Both the position numbers and the translations under genes were made by a program. The notes under the pieces are model-generated. The model was not told the origin of the DNA. It saw nothing but the letters and a program-made list of their open reading frames with translations, and did not search any database. From Actinomycetes bacterium (GTDB lineage Bacteria; Actinomycetota; JAHEXW01), in contig JAHEXW010000007.1 of NCBI GenBank assembly GCA_023251915.1, forward strand, positions 1 through 63,692: a DNA stretch of 63,692 nt, read 5' to 3'. Shown piece after piece: positions 51,976-60,507 of the stretch (position 1 is its first letter; every line of letters starts with the position of its first letter).

Positions 51976-52980
51976 TTACTGATTCAAACGTGTGAGGGCT
52001 TGCTTGGAAAGCTCCGCCAGCGAGCCCGTTTGGTCCAGTTCAAGATAGGCTTTGTACTCCTCGATCGCCTGAGGCCTGGCGCCCTTCTTTTCATAGGCGA
52101 CGCCGGCGTAGTAATAGGCGGGTGCATACTGGGCGTCATTCGTCATCGCTTTGGATAATTCCGTCAATGCGATGTCATAATTGCCAAGCAAGATGTAGGC
52201 GTTGGCCATGTCGGTTCTGATTTTGACGTCATCGTTGATGAGCAGCGCCTTGTGATAGTAGACGACGCCCTCGGCATATTTCTCGTTCGCGACATACAAG
52301 TTGGCCAAGGTGACCATCGTCTGCACATCCTCCGGCTTGTTGGAAAGAATCTGCTTGTAGCTGGCCTCCGCCGTCGCGAAATCTCTCTGCTGAGCGGTCT
52401 GGGTGTTGGCGTTGATGACCGTCACATAGTAGTAGCCAAGGGACGCGGCGGCGCCCAGGATAAGGACGCCGATTATGCTCACCAGAACCTTAAGTAACGC
52501 CTCTTCTTTTAGGCGCCGGCGGAAACTCTTCTTAACCGGCTTCTCCTCGATGCGTTCCGCGGCGACGTCCAGTGTCTGCGCCCGCAACATCATGTTCAGG
52601 TCGCTGGTGATCAAAATAACCTTACTCATGGGGTTGCTGTCGGTCACCTGGTGGGCCAAGGCTAAGATTACGTCGTCGGCGTTCTTTAGGTTCAGTCCCT
52701 GCGGAATGTCACCCAAGTGATCGGTCGACATGACTTTGATGACGGCATTTTCCTTCGTCACGATCCCGTCCGTCAACTTGCCGCGTTTGGCCAAAGAAAA
52801 CAGCATCCGGGAGACTTCGCGGCCGCGGTAGATCATGGAACGGTCAGCCCGGCTTACTTTGAGACGATCGAGTTCGGACAGAACTGTCTGGGGGATGATG
52901 ATCTCAGAATCGGGACAGCAGAAGATGATATCCGGGTCGCTTAACAGGGCGCTAGTGTCTATAACGTAGATGGTCTTCAT
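51976..52980 (-). CDS. PIN-domain nuclease fused to a membrane segment and TPR repeats
   Basis: A 334-residue protein. Residues 1-~140 form a PIN domain of the PhoH-linked type with acidic residues Asp8, Glu36, Asp102/103 and Asp127 in place (YVIDTSALL, LSELDRLK, NADDVILAL, LITSDLNM). Then a basic stretch and one transmembrane helix (~162-188), followed by about four TPR units on the outer side (~195-330). The PIN part would cut RNA in the cytoplasm while the TPR part meets envelope partners. I know no characterised protein of this order. It lies between trxB and amj, with 19-20-base gaps. Confidence 0.8.
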   Translation of the reverse strand: MKTIYVIDTSALLSDPDIIFCCPDSEIIIPQTVLSELDRLKVSRADRSMIYRGREVSRMLFSLAKRGKLTDGIVTKENAVIKVMSTDHLGDIPQGLNLKNADDVILALAHQVTDSNPMSKVILITSDLNMMLRAQTLDVAAERIEEKPVKKSFRRRLKEEALLKVLVSIIGVLILGAAASLGYYYVTVINANTQTAQQRDFATAEASYKQILSNKPEDVQTMVTLANLYVANEKYAEGVVYYHKALLINDDVKIRTDMANAYILLGNYDIALTELSKAMTNDAQYAPAYYYAGVAYEKKGARPQAIEEYKAYLELDQTGSLAELSKQALTRLNQ

Positions 52981-52999
52981 GTTCTACATTGTAACCTTA

Positions 53000-53878
53000 T
53001 CAGAACCAGTTCGGAAAGAACCGGGTGAAAGCGGACAGATTCGTGATTGTGGCGGGTTGAGCGATGACTTGCGCCATCGAGGCGATAAAGCCGGCGGCCG
53101 GCAGAAAAACGAACTGGGCCAGAATCGTTCCGATGATCTTGCCGGCGACCAAATACCACACCATGACCTGGACGTCGTGCTCGGTCCGTTCGCCCGCGAT
53201 GGCTTGGTCGGTTATCAAGGCGATGATTGGATCAACGAGTATGATCAGCAGGAATGTCGCGATAACGTTGACGATGCCGCTCAAGTTATCGGCTGTCAGC
53301 CGGTGGTCGGGGATGAGCGCGCCAGAGTAGATAGTCGACAGAACACCGGTCGTGTAGATGGCGACGACGATGACGTTGGCAATCAAGAATCCCTTGGGAA
53401 TGTTGGACTTAACATGTTCTTCCGGCCGTTTAAACTGCGGAGCCCGCACCGATTCCAGCAAAACCCGGTAACTGCGGCCGCGGAACAACCGTTTAAAAAG
53501 CTTAAATACCGACGCTTCCCGCTCAAATATCGTCAGGACGCGCGTGAAGATACGGACGAAAGTCGGCACCAATAATGCCCCGATGACGCTGCCTACCGTC
53601 GCGGCTAGGATTATCCAGCGGAACTGTCCGGACAATGTAGCGAGCACGGATGCCGGGACCTGGTGGGCATAGCCGAGCATCGCCCGGTCAACCAGGCTGC
53701 CCGTCAGAGGAGCCTGAATCGTATTGGCGAAGCGCGAAAACAGCAGCAACATATTGAAGAGGGTTAACGCGATGCCTAGCTTGCGAACGCGAACCGCCGA
53801 AATCCGGCTGCTGTAGTAGAGTGCGTCGATGCTGTGGATGACCGCGGTGAAGATGCAGACAATGGCCAGACGAATCAA
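53000..53878 (-). CDS. amj: Alternate lipid II flippase Amj
   Basis: A 292-residue polytopic protein of the DUF2837/Amj family. The N-terminus CIFTAVIHSIDALYYSSRIS and VRKLGIALTLFNMLLLFSRFANTIQAPLTG are characteristic. Amj moves lipid II across the membrane in Bacillus when MurJ is absent. TTG start lies directly after the panB stop (TAATTG). No murJ is in the window, so whether this is the main or the spare flippase cannot be told. Confidence 0.88.
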   Translation of the reverse strand: MIRLAIVCIFTAVIHSIDALYYSSRISAVRVRKLGIALTLFNMLLLFSRFANTIQAPLTGSLVDRAMLGYAHQVPASVLATLSGQFRWIILAATVGSVIGALLVPTFVRIFTRVLTIFEREASVFKLFKRLFRGRSYRVLLESVRAPQFKRPEEHVKSNIPKGFLIANVIVVAIYTTGVLSTIYSGALIPDHRLTADNLSGIVNVIATFLLIILVDPIIALITDQAIAGERTEHDVQVMVWYLVAGKIIGTILAQFVFLPAAGFIASMAQVIAQPATITNLSAFTRFFPNWF

Positions 53879-54757
53879 TTAATTCCCCTTCGACCGCGGC
53901 CGGCCCCTGGCCGCCAATGCTTCGACAAGATCGGGGTCAGCCGGGAAGCTGTGTTCCTCGGCGGGGAAAGCGCCGCTCTTGACCTCAGTGACGTAATCAG
54001 TAAACGCCTGCCGCATAAGCGGTCCGATCATGGCGTATTGCTTACTGAACTTGGGAACGAACTTGTCAAACAGGCCGACCACGTCGTGCATGACCAACAC
54101 TTGACCGTCACAATCCGGCCCCGCTCCGATACCGATCGTTGAAATGCCGATATTCTCCGTTACGTATTTGGCGACAGGCGCCGGAATCTTTTCCAAAACG
54201 ATTGCGCTGGCGCCCGCGGTCTCCAGAGCTTGCGCGTCGGTTATCAGTTTCTCGGCCTCAGCGATTCCCTTGGCCTGCAGGTCGTAGCCCCCGAACACAT
54301 TGATTGATTGCGGCGTCAGACCCAGATGTCCGATAACCGGGATGCCCGCGTCGACGATGGCGCGCACTGTCTTGGCGATTTCTTCGCCGCCCTCCAGCTT
54401 AACCGCGTCCGCGCCCGCCTCTTGCATCAGCCGGGCCGCGTTGCGCATCCCTTCCTTCTTGGAGATCTGGTAACTCATAAAGGGCATGTCGGCGACGACC
54501 ATGGCGCGCTTGGCGGCGCGTACGACCGGCTTGGTGTGATGGATCATGTCTTCCATCGTGACCGGGATGGTGCTGTCATAACCCAAAACGACCATACCCA
54601 GCGAGTCACCGACTAAGATCATGTCGATACCGGCAACGTCCAAGGCGGCGGCCGTCGGATAGTCGTAGCCCGTTAGCATAGTTACCTTATCGCCGTTGGC
54701 TTTCGCGGCCTTCAGATAACTGACCGTTACTTTCTTAACATGTATTGTTTCTCCCAT
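53879..54757 (-). CDS. panB: Ketopantoate hydroxymethyltransferase
   Basis: First enzyme of pantothenate synthesis. The barrel segments TMLTGYDYPTAAALD, DMILVGDSLGMVVLGYDST, MPFMSYQISKKEG, AVKLEGG and IGIGAGPDCDGQVLVMHD are all standard. ATG 54757 has GGGAGG 6 bases before it; the frame extends upstream without support. The preceding DUF2520 dehydrogenase may do the next step, ketopantoate reduction. panC and panD are not in the window. Confidence 0.96.
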   Translation of the reverse strand: MGETIHVKKVTVSYLKAAKANGDKVTMLTGYDYPTAAALDVAGIDMILVGDSLGMVVLGYDSTIPVTMEDMIHHTKPVVRAAKRAMVVADMPFMSYQISKKEGMRNAARLMQEAGADAVKLEGGEEIAKTVRAIVDAGIPVIGHLGLTPQSINVFGGYDLQAKGIAEAEKLITDAQALETAGASAIVLEKIPAPVAKYVTENIGISTIGIGAGPDCDGQVLVMHDVVGLFDKFVPKFSKQYAMIGPLMRQAFTDYVTEVKSGAFPAEEHSFPADPDLVEALAARGRPRSKGN

Positions 54758-54794
54758 TGGTCCTCCCTCACCTGCCCGTCGATCAGGCAGGCTT

Positions 54795-55685
54795 TCAATC
54801 ACTCATTAATTCCGACCGATCCAGCGCTGCCAACAGCGCCTGGGCCGATTCTTTGTCCACTGTTCCTTTTTCCATCCCTACTTTGACTGTATACGCGCCC
54901 ATCTCACGGTACAAACGACCCGCCCAGGGGGCCGTCTCGTCGATGGCCTTGAGATGACGGACAACGGTGCCGACATCGCAGCGTGCGATCGGTCCGGTCA
55001 AGGCCTGCGCCGGTCCCAGCTTAGCGATGTTGTCGACGGTGCCGCGCAAGAGCGGCAGGAAAGCCTGTCGGGCTTGGTCTTCCGGCACACCAATGGTCGC
55101 ATATAGAGCCGTACTGAAGTCGACCAGACTAACTAGATAATTTGAAACCGCGCAAGCCGCCGCGTGGTAGAGCGCGCGGTCTTTGTCGGCGATTTTTATG
55201 ACCGTACCGCCTAGCGCTCGGACCAGGTCGTCGGCAACAATCAGAGCTTCATCCTCGGCGGTCACCCCGAAAACACTGCCGGGCAGATTCTCGATAGCCG
55301 AGTCGATAGTGGCAAAAGCCTGCATCGGATGGATGCTGCCGACTTGCGCGCCCAGATGCTTGGCGCCGCCTAATACCATCAACGGCAACGCGCCGCTGGT
55401 ATGGAAAACAATGTCATCCTGGGAAAACCCGCCGTGGGCCGCGATCGTCTCGCAAACGTGTTTGACCGAATCGTCCTTGGTGGTGATAAAGATTATGTCG
55501 CCTAGCCGAGCTGCCTCGACCACGTCGTTTGTGGCCTTCGCGTCGACATATGAGCCGGCTCTGGCGAGACTGGCCTGGGTTCTGCCCGCGAGAGCGGCAA
55601 TTTTATAGCCGCGCGCCTGGAGCAGCGACGCAATTGCCGTTCCGACAATCCCGGCGCCGATAATTGAGATCGTCCGTTCCCGCAT
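54795..55685 (-). CDS. Rossmann-fold DUF2520 dehydrogenase
   Basis: A 296-residue protein. N-terminal NADP-fold ISIIGAGIVGTAIASLLQARG, a second-half DUF2520 domain with HTSGALPL, IHPMQAFA and a helical tail with KDRALYHAAACAVSNYLVSL. It resembles the ketopantoate-reductase/P5C-reductase superfamily but is not PanE. Its position 37 bases before panB suggests it reduces ketopantoate. ATG 55685 is preferred to TTG 55718 because the first strand starts right after it. Confidence 0.85.
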   Translation of the reverse strand: MRERTISIIGAGIVGTAIASLLQARGYKIAALAGRTQASLARAGSYVDAKATNDVVEAARLGDIIFITTKDDSVKHVCETIAAHGGFSQDDIVFHTSGALPLMVLGGAKHLGAQVGSIHPMQAFATIDSAIENLPGSVFGVTAEDEALIVADDLVRALGGTVIKIADKDRALYHAAACAVSNYLVSLVDFSTALYATIGVPEDQARQAFLPLLRGTVDNIAKLGPAQALTGPIARCDVGTVVRHLKAIDETAPWAGRLYREMGAYTVKVGMEKGTVDKESAQALLAALDRSELMSD

Positions 55686-55782
55686 GACGCGCCCGCCCTT
55701 CGCTTGATTGGTGTTCAACCAGGCTGAATAGCCAACAGTTCAGGCAATGATTATATCATAGCGATTCTTAAAGATTCGGTCC

Positions 55783-56082
55783 CTAGTTGGCGAAACCGAT
55801 GTTCGGGCCCTTGACGGAGCTCGGGTCGGGCGGGCCGGGTATCGGGCCGAATGCCTTCTCGTACTTAGCTACGTTTTCGGTCAACGCGGCCAGGAATGCC
55901 TTGGCGTGTTGCGGGCTCATCATTACGCGACTGACCAAGTCACCCCGCGGCGGGCTGATGCGCATGAAATCAAGCGTAAAATCGAACGGCTGGTGGCTGA
56001 TGTTCGCGAAATTCGAATAGACGGGCTCGGTCTGACTTGTATCGATGGTGATCTGCATGCCCTGATCTTTTTGGTCGTTCAT
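55783..56082 (-). CDS. DUF3467 small protein
   Basis: A 99-residue protein of the DUF3467 family, recognised by the pattern PVYSNFANISHQPFDFTLDF, then MSPQHAKAFLAALTENVAKYEK. Function unknown. It is conserved as a single-domain protein in many bacteria and archaea. It lies 14 bases after the small membrane protein gene at 56097, so they are probably co-transcribed. Confidence 0.85.
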   Translation of the reverse strand: MNDQKDQGMQITIDTSQTEPVYSNFANISHQPFDFTLDFMRISPPRGDLVSRVMMSPQHAKAFLAALTENVAKYEKAFGPIPGPPDPSSVKGPNIGFAN

Positions 56083-56096
56083 GTTAACCTCCGCTA

Positions 56097-56522
56097 TTAG
56101 ATGGGGGAGCCGCGGGAATCGATATATTTGACCGTTCCTTGATCATTGCGTTCCGCTTTAAACTCCGCGCCGCTCATGTTCTTGTACGTGCAAGTAAACG
56201 TTCTCTCTCCGGTAACTTGGATAGCCACTTGGCCATTGACCGGCGAGCTCAATACCCAGTCTATTCTGGGTTCAATCCTTTTTAGCGAGTATGTGGTCAA
56301 GGCGGCGAACGAGTTGTTGTGAGTGGAAGCAAAAGCCTCGGCCGCGTCAACGGCGTGGTTGAGAACAGTCTTGGCGGCGCGCGCATCGGCCCGGTCAACA
56401 TTCTGGCTCTCGGTGCCGTACATGATCATTGCGACGGCCGCGAATGTGACGGTGAAAAGCAAGAATGGCACAGCGAGAGCCAGCGCCTTCAGCCATTTCC
56501 TGCCTTGGCGATGTCCGCGCAA
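56097..56522 (-). CDS. Small single-pass membrane protein, start uncertain
   Basis: No recognised family. From TTG 56522 (141 residues) it has one transmembrane helix (~10-35), an Ala-rich segment and a soluble part with TFTCTYKNMSG. That start has no ribosome site. In frame upstream, ATA 56588 lies 6 bases after AGGAGG and would add a charged segment (DKLTPEEREELRL...), giving 163 residues; no ATG, GTG or other TTG exists between the upstream stop and 56522. The extended reading looks coding. It may sense or anchor something outside the cell; function unknown. Confidence 0.7.
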   Translation of the reverse strand: MRGHRQGRKWLKALALAVPFLLFTVTFAAVAMIMYGTESQNVDRADARAAKTVLNHAVDAAEAFASTHNNSFAALTTYSLKRIEPRIDWVLSSPVNGQVAIQVTGERTFTCTYKNMSGAEFKAERNDQGTVKYIDSRGSPI

Positions 56523-56763
56523 CTTGGCTCGTTCGTCCTCGCGCGCCAGCCGCAGTTCTTCGCGTTCCTCGGGCGTCAGCTTGTCTATATCGTGCCTCCT
56601 ATCGTTGACGGGATTAGCTCACCGCCATTGGCCTCACCGCTATATTACCTATAATGCCGATGATTGTTCCAGGGAATAGCCGCGAGCAAATGAAACAAAC
56701 CGTTGAATCTTATAGCCGGGAATGATAGATATGAGAAAACAATTCATCCGGGAGGCAAACAAA

Positions 56764-57438
56764 ATGGCGGAGAGTAAGAAGATAATGGTCATCGTTGCGG
56801 CGGTGCTTCTCGTGTTTCTGGCGATCCTTGCCGCCGGTGAGGGCGCGCTGCTGTGGCAAGGAAAACAGAACCGGGCGAAGATCGAATTGTTAAACAAACG
56901 GCTGGCCGCGTTCGAGGCCGCGCGGCATAAAGACGCCGCAAAGGCTGCCAAGCAAGCGGCCGCCAAAGCCGTCGACCCCTACGAAGGTTGGCTGACCTAC
57001 AATAATTCGCCGGCCGGCTACAGTCTGCGGTATCCGGCGGACTGGACTTACGTGGAAACCGCCAGCACAGAGTCAGGCCCCGCGAACTTTGTCACCTTCC
57101 GCAATCCGGACCAGAAATACGCTGTCTCGTTCGGACTGCGCCCGGCCGGCTCTGACCTTATGACCTCGGGGCGCACAGGCTTGGGCCAGGGAGAGTCCTT
57201 CCAGGGTGGAACTGTCACGATCCTGGGCGAGCTCATCGACAAGACCTATCACGTCAACAACGGCCACGCCCTTGTGGTTTTCTACGGTCCCGGCGCGGCC
57301 GCGGCATTCACGGCCGCCGGCAATGAAATCAACGCCGAGTTAGGCGCCCCGGGCCTCGACTGGGAAGCGACCGAGTTGCGGGGCATCCCGGAAGAGGCCA
57401 TCTCCGACAAGATTGTGACTTCGCTCTCGATGAACTAG
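56764..57438 (+). CDS. Membrane-anchored protein with PsbP-like domain, paralogue of 61655 gene
   Basis: A 224-residue protein. An N-terminal helix (~7-30) is followed by a coiled coil (KIELLNKRLAAFEAARHKDA) and a domain starting YEGWLTYNNSPAGYSLRYPA DWTY, typical of PsbP-like/DUF1795-type secreted domains. ATG 56764 follows GGGAGG and is preferred to the ATG at 56722. It is a lone plus-strand gene in a minus-strand region and converges on the bactofilin-like gene, overlapping it by 4 bases. Role unknown. Confidence 0.75.
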   Translation: MAESKKIMVIVAAVLLVFLAILAAGEGALLWQGKQNRAKIELLNKRLAAFEAARHKDAAKAAKQAAAKAVDPYEGWLTYNNSPAGYSLRYPADWTYVETASTESGPANFVTFRNPDQKYAVSFGLRPAGSDLMTSGRTGLGQGESFQGGTVTILGELIDKTYHVNNGHALVVFYGPGAAAAFTAAGNEINAELGAPGLDWEATELRGIPEEAISDKIVTSLSMN

Positions 57439-58610
57439 GCCGTTGGTGCGGGCCGGTTCTTCCCAGCCTTCACCAAAGCGGCCAACCCGAGCGTCAACGC
57501 GCCAGTTCCAAAAAGAACCGAAACGAACGATATCAGCCAACCCAAGAACGGTATTGACGTGACGATCGCCAGGGTGGTTACGCCCAACGCCATCGCGGCC
57601 ACCGGATGCGGCTCCCGCCCCATCATCGGCATCAAAACCAAGCGTCCCAGATATGTCCCGGTAACAATCATGCTCATATAGATCGCGCCTATGAACAGGT
57701 CGAGCGCGATACCGGCCGCAGGCAAACCGATCAATGTCAACGCCGCAACCAATATAACGGTCGGTCCGAGGAATAAGACCAAAGCGCCAATCCCTAAGCT
57801 CGCCCAGGGCCGGCTCTTGATTGCGTCGGCGGTGAAGATGGCGGCCTTCGGCGTCATGCCCGCGAAGAAAGCCCCCACAATCAGGCGCCCGATAAGGAAG
57901 ACCACAAACCAGAATATGCCGAACAAGAAAGCCGATACGGCCGAGCCGCCGGTGTTTGCCTGTCGTTGAGCTTGCCGCACGGTTTCGTGGAACGCGACTT
58001 TGCCTTTGACCGTTCCGGAAGCAATCGGAATCTCCTTGTCCGAATAGTAATCGAGGTTTCCGCCGATCATGCCCTTGTTGCCAAAGGCGATGTTGTTGCC
58101 GGAGAATTTGAAATCGCCCGCGACGGGTCCGTTTAGGTTTATCTTGTCGGTGCCGGCCAACAGGTTGCGGCTTACGATTCCATCCAGGGAGATAGTGCCT
58201 CCGCCAACCAGTACGTCCCGGCCAACCGTCGAACCGATACCGATGGTTCCCCCCGCCGCGACTATATCCTTCGCAACCGGGCCATTAAAAGTGACTTGTC
58301 CGCCGGCCGCCATAATGTCGTCGCCGACCTTGCCGTTCACGATGACCGTGCCCGCACTGGCGAAAAGGCTTTTGCCAATATTGCCATTAACGATCACATT
58401 ACCGCCACCGATAAACACGTTTCCGGTCACGTCGCCGTCAATCGTTACGTTGCCCGCTCCGACATATAGGTCGTCATCTATCACTGTGCCTTTCGGAATG
58501 TTGATCGTGTCGCCGGAGCGCCAGGTCGCGGCGCCGGCCACACCCGTAAGCGCGATGAACGCGCAGACCATCGCGACAACCATAACCAGAATCCTCGATT
58601 TGTGGCGCAT
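57435..58610 (-). CDS. Secreted bactofilin-like beta-helix protein with membrane domain
   Basis: A 391-residue protein. A signal sequence (cut after AGAA) leads to ~175 residues of short repeats rich in G, N, V and I (DGDVTGNVFIGGGNVIVNGN and similar), a bactofilin-type beta-helix. The C-terminal ~160 residues contain four or more helices. True bactofilins are cytoplasmic filaments; this arrangement puts the helix outside the cell. Role unknown. It overlaps the 3' end of the opposing gene by 4 bases. Confidence 0.82.
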   Translation of the reverse strand: MRHKSRILVMVVAMVCAFIALTGVAGAATWRSGDTINIPKGTVIDDDLYVGAGNVTIDGDVTGNVFIGGGNVIVNGNIGKSLFASAGTVIVNGKVGDDIMAAGGQVTFNGPVAKDIVAAGGTIGIGSTVGRDVLVGGGTISLDGIVSRNLLAGTDKINLNGPVAGDFKFSGNNIAFGNKGMIGGNLDYYSDKEIPIASGTVKGKVAFHETVRQAQRQANTGGSAVSAFLFGIFWFVVFLIGRLIVGAFFAGMTPKAAIFTADAIKSRPWASLGIGALVLFLGPTVILVAALTLIGLPAAGIALDLFIGAIYMSMIVTGTYLGRLVLMPMMGREPHPVAAMALGVTTLAIVTSIPFLGWLISFVSVLFGTGALTLGLAALVKAGKNRPAPTA

Positions 58611-58778
58611 TTTTACCTCCCATAACTTACTTGCTGAACGATTAATCTGATTATCGTGCTGCGAGAGCAGACTTGTCGCCGGCCATGATGCGAGTTTTTT
58701 ACCTGGCCATCCGGCCAGGTGGGCAGTTTACTTGCCGATCTCGGCCGTGATGGTCACCGGGCCTAAAGGGCTAACAGA

Positions 58779-59186
58779 TTATGCGTTTTTGATGGTTATG
58801 GTCAGCTGCAGGATGGTAGCGAAGGCGACCCAGACCAAATAGGGGATGTTGGCCAGGGCGACCCAGTTGGCATAGGGCCAGATCGCGAACATAAGCCAGA
58901 TAAGGGTGGTCAGGACGAGCAGTATGTCAATGGCCGCCAGGATGTTGCTGCGCAGGCCGAACTGCAGCGGGGTAAAAGCGAAGTTAAATATCAGATTTAG
59001 GACAAAAGGCAACAGAACGATGAGCGGGGCCCGGCCTTTGGCCGCCAAGTAGCCGACATAGCCGAACGACACAGCGATAATTACGTACAAAACCGACCAC
59101 ACCGGCCCGAACAGCCAGGACGGCGGCGCCCAAGAGGGCTTGGTTAGATGCTGATACCAGGTATATGAACTCTCTTGCGTTACCAT
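58779..59186 (-). CDS. tspO: TspO/MBR family protein
   Basis: A 135-residue five-helix membrane protein. The motif TKPSWAPPSWLFGPVWSVLY and the WxFx-type aromatic pattern are diagnostic. TspO proteins bind porphyrins or related ligands and act in stress or tetrapyrrole handling. The seven-heme cytochrome gene lies 63 bases upstream in transcription order, so heme handling is possible. Confidence 0.9.
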   Translation of the reverse strand: MVTQESSYTWYQHLTKPSWAPPSWLFGPVWSVLYVIIAVSFGYVGYLAAKGRAPLIVLLPFVLNLIFNFAFTPLQFGLRSNILAAIDILLVLTTLIWLMFAIWPYANWVALANIPYLVWVAFATILQLTITIKNA

Positions 59187-59249
59187 AACGATAGTATACC
59201 CGTAACGCCGTCCATTTTAAACGGGCGACGCTACGGGTATTTTGCAACG

Positions 59250-60482
59250 TTAGTTCACGTACCGGGAATGCGGCGTCGCGCCCTTGATTGGCCGGGTGTG
59301 GCAGATCTGGCACGAGTTCGCACCGATCGCCGTTGGCGCCGACTGCAGGCTGTTCGGCTGAACGTTATCGATCGCGCGCTTGGACGGCCACCAGACGTGC
59401 GGGCTGTTGTGACACCCGGCGCAGTATACGCCATCCGGACCTTTGGTATCTCTATACAATCCGCCTTTTACGGTGTGGCTGTCGCCGTGGCATTGCTCGC
59501 ACGTCGGCTCGTCCAACCAGGGACGCCGACCGGTCGCAATCGTCGCAGCGACATTTGCCAGGTCTCCGTGACAGCTCGGACAACTGGGGTCGTCCCCGGT
59601 GGCGGAACCCATCCCGCTTATCGCCGTGCGCAGACACTGTGTGTTCTGGCCCGGGTGGCAATCATAACAGCCCGGCACGTCGCCCATTATCCGGGAATGC
59701 TTGCCGTGCATGGCTTCCGACAATGACTTCTGAACGCCGTTGCCGGGTTTCCCTAGGGCGTTGGAGCCGTGACAGTTGGCGCACAACACCGGTTTTTGTG
59801 ACGACAGCGTCGTCCCGCTGATCTTGTCGTGAATCGCCAGGATGTTGCCTTCCACCGTGCCCGTGTTTATGCCGTAAGCCAGGGAGGCGTCCGCGTCGCC
59901 GGCGTGGCATTTGGCGCAGTTCAGCTCGTCCGACACGGGAACAACAATCCTTGAGGTCTGGATCACCTTGCCGCCCTTGTCTTTCAAGACGACGGCAGCG
60001 ACCTGATACGGGTTCCACCTCATCTTGTCATCCAGCGGCAAGAGCGGGATGCCCGTCGCCTCATAATGATCCCCGTTCAGCTTCATCACGCCCTTCAGAC
60101 CGTTGCCGGTCAGGCCGACGCCGATGGGGAGATTGACCCCAAACAGCTGGTTGGCATACTGCCAAAAATCTGTCTTGCCGACCACGGTCGTGTTCTTTTC
60201 AATTGAATATTCCAGCGTTATGCCCGAAGTCACAACGCTGACCGGAGCGCCCCGCCGCAATACCTGAACCATCAGCGTGTTAAAGGGTGGCAGGATGCAA
60301 ATCTCGCTGAAACTAGGGTCGAGGCAATGCATGCCCAGCGAATTCCAACCCAACACGACGTACGGGGAGGGCGCCGGATTGTTGTCGGCGCGGGCTGCCG
60401 GCCGAAGCGCGAAGAAAGAAACCGTAAGCGCCGCGATCATGATGACCGAGATGATTACGCTGTAAGTGTAGATTTTCTTCAT
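59250..60482 (-). CDS. Secreted seven-heme c-type cytochrome
   Basis: A 410-residue protein. Signal peptide (cut after RAD region), then a ~190-residue heme-free beta-rich part (YVVLGWNSLGMHCLDPSFSE), then seven CxxCH motifs: CAKCH, CANCH, CYDCH, CPSCH, CEQCH, CAGCH and CQICH. ATG 60482 is preceded by AAGGAG; the frame extends upstream only into the VOC gene. The long N-terminal domain with MHC and the C-terminal heme part suggest an extracytoplasmic electron carrier. Substrate unknown. No cytochrome maturation genes are in the window. Confidence 0.9.
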   Translation of the reverse strand: MKKIYTYSVIISVIMIAALTVSFFALRPAARADNNPAPSPYVVLGWNSLGMHCLDPSFSEICILPPFNTLMVQVLRRGAPVSVVTSGITLEYSIEKNTTVVGKTDFWQYANQLFGVNLPIGVGLTGNGLKGVMKLNGDHYEATGIPLLPLDDKMRWNPYQVAAVVLKDKGGKVIQTSRIVVPVSDELNCAKCHAGDADASLAYGINTGTVEGNILAIHDKISGTTLSSQKPVLCANCHGSNALGKPGNGVQKSLSEAMHGKHSRIMGDVPGCYDCHPGQNTQCLRTAISGMGSATGDDPSCPSCHGDLANVAATIATGRRPWLDEPTCEQCHGDSHTVKGGLYRDTKGPDGVYCAGCHNSPHVWWPSKRAIDNVQPNSLQSAPTAIGANSCQICHTRPIKGATPHSRYVN

Positions 60483-60507
60483 AATCGTCTCCTTGGTAGG
60501 CGGTTGC

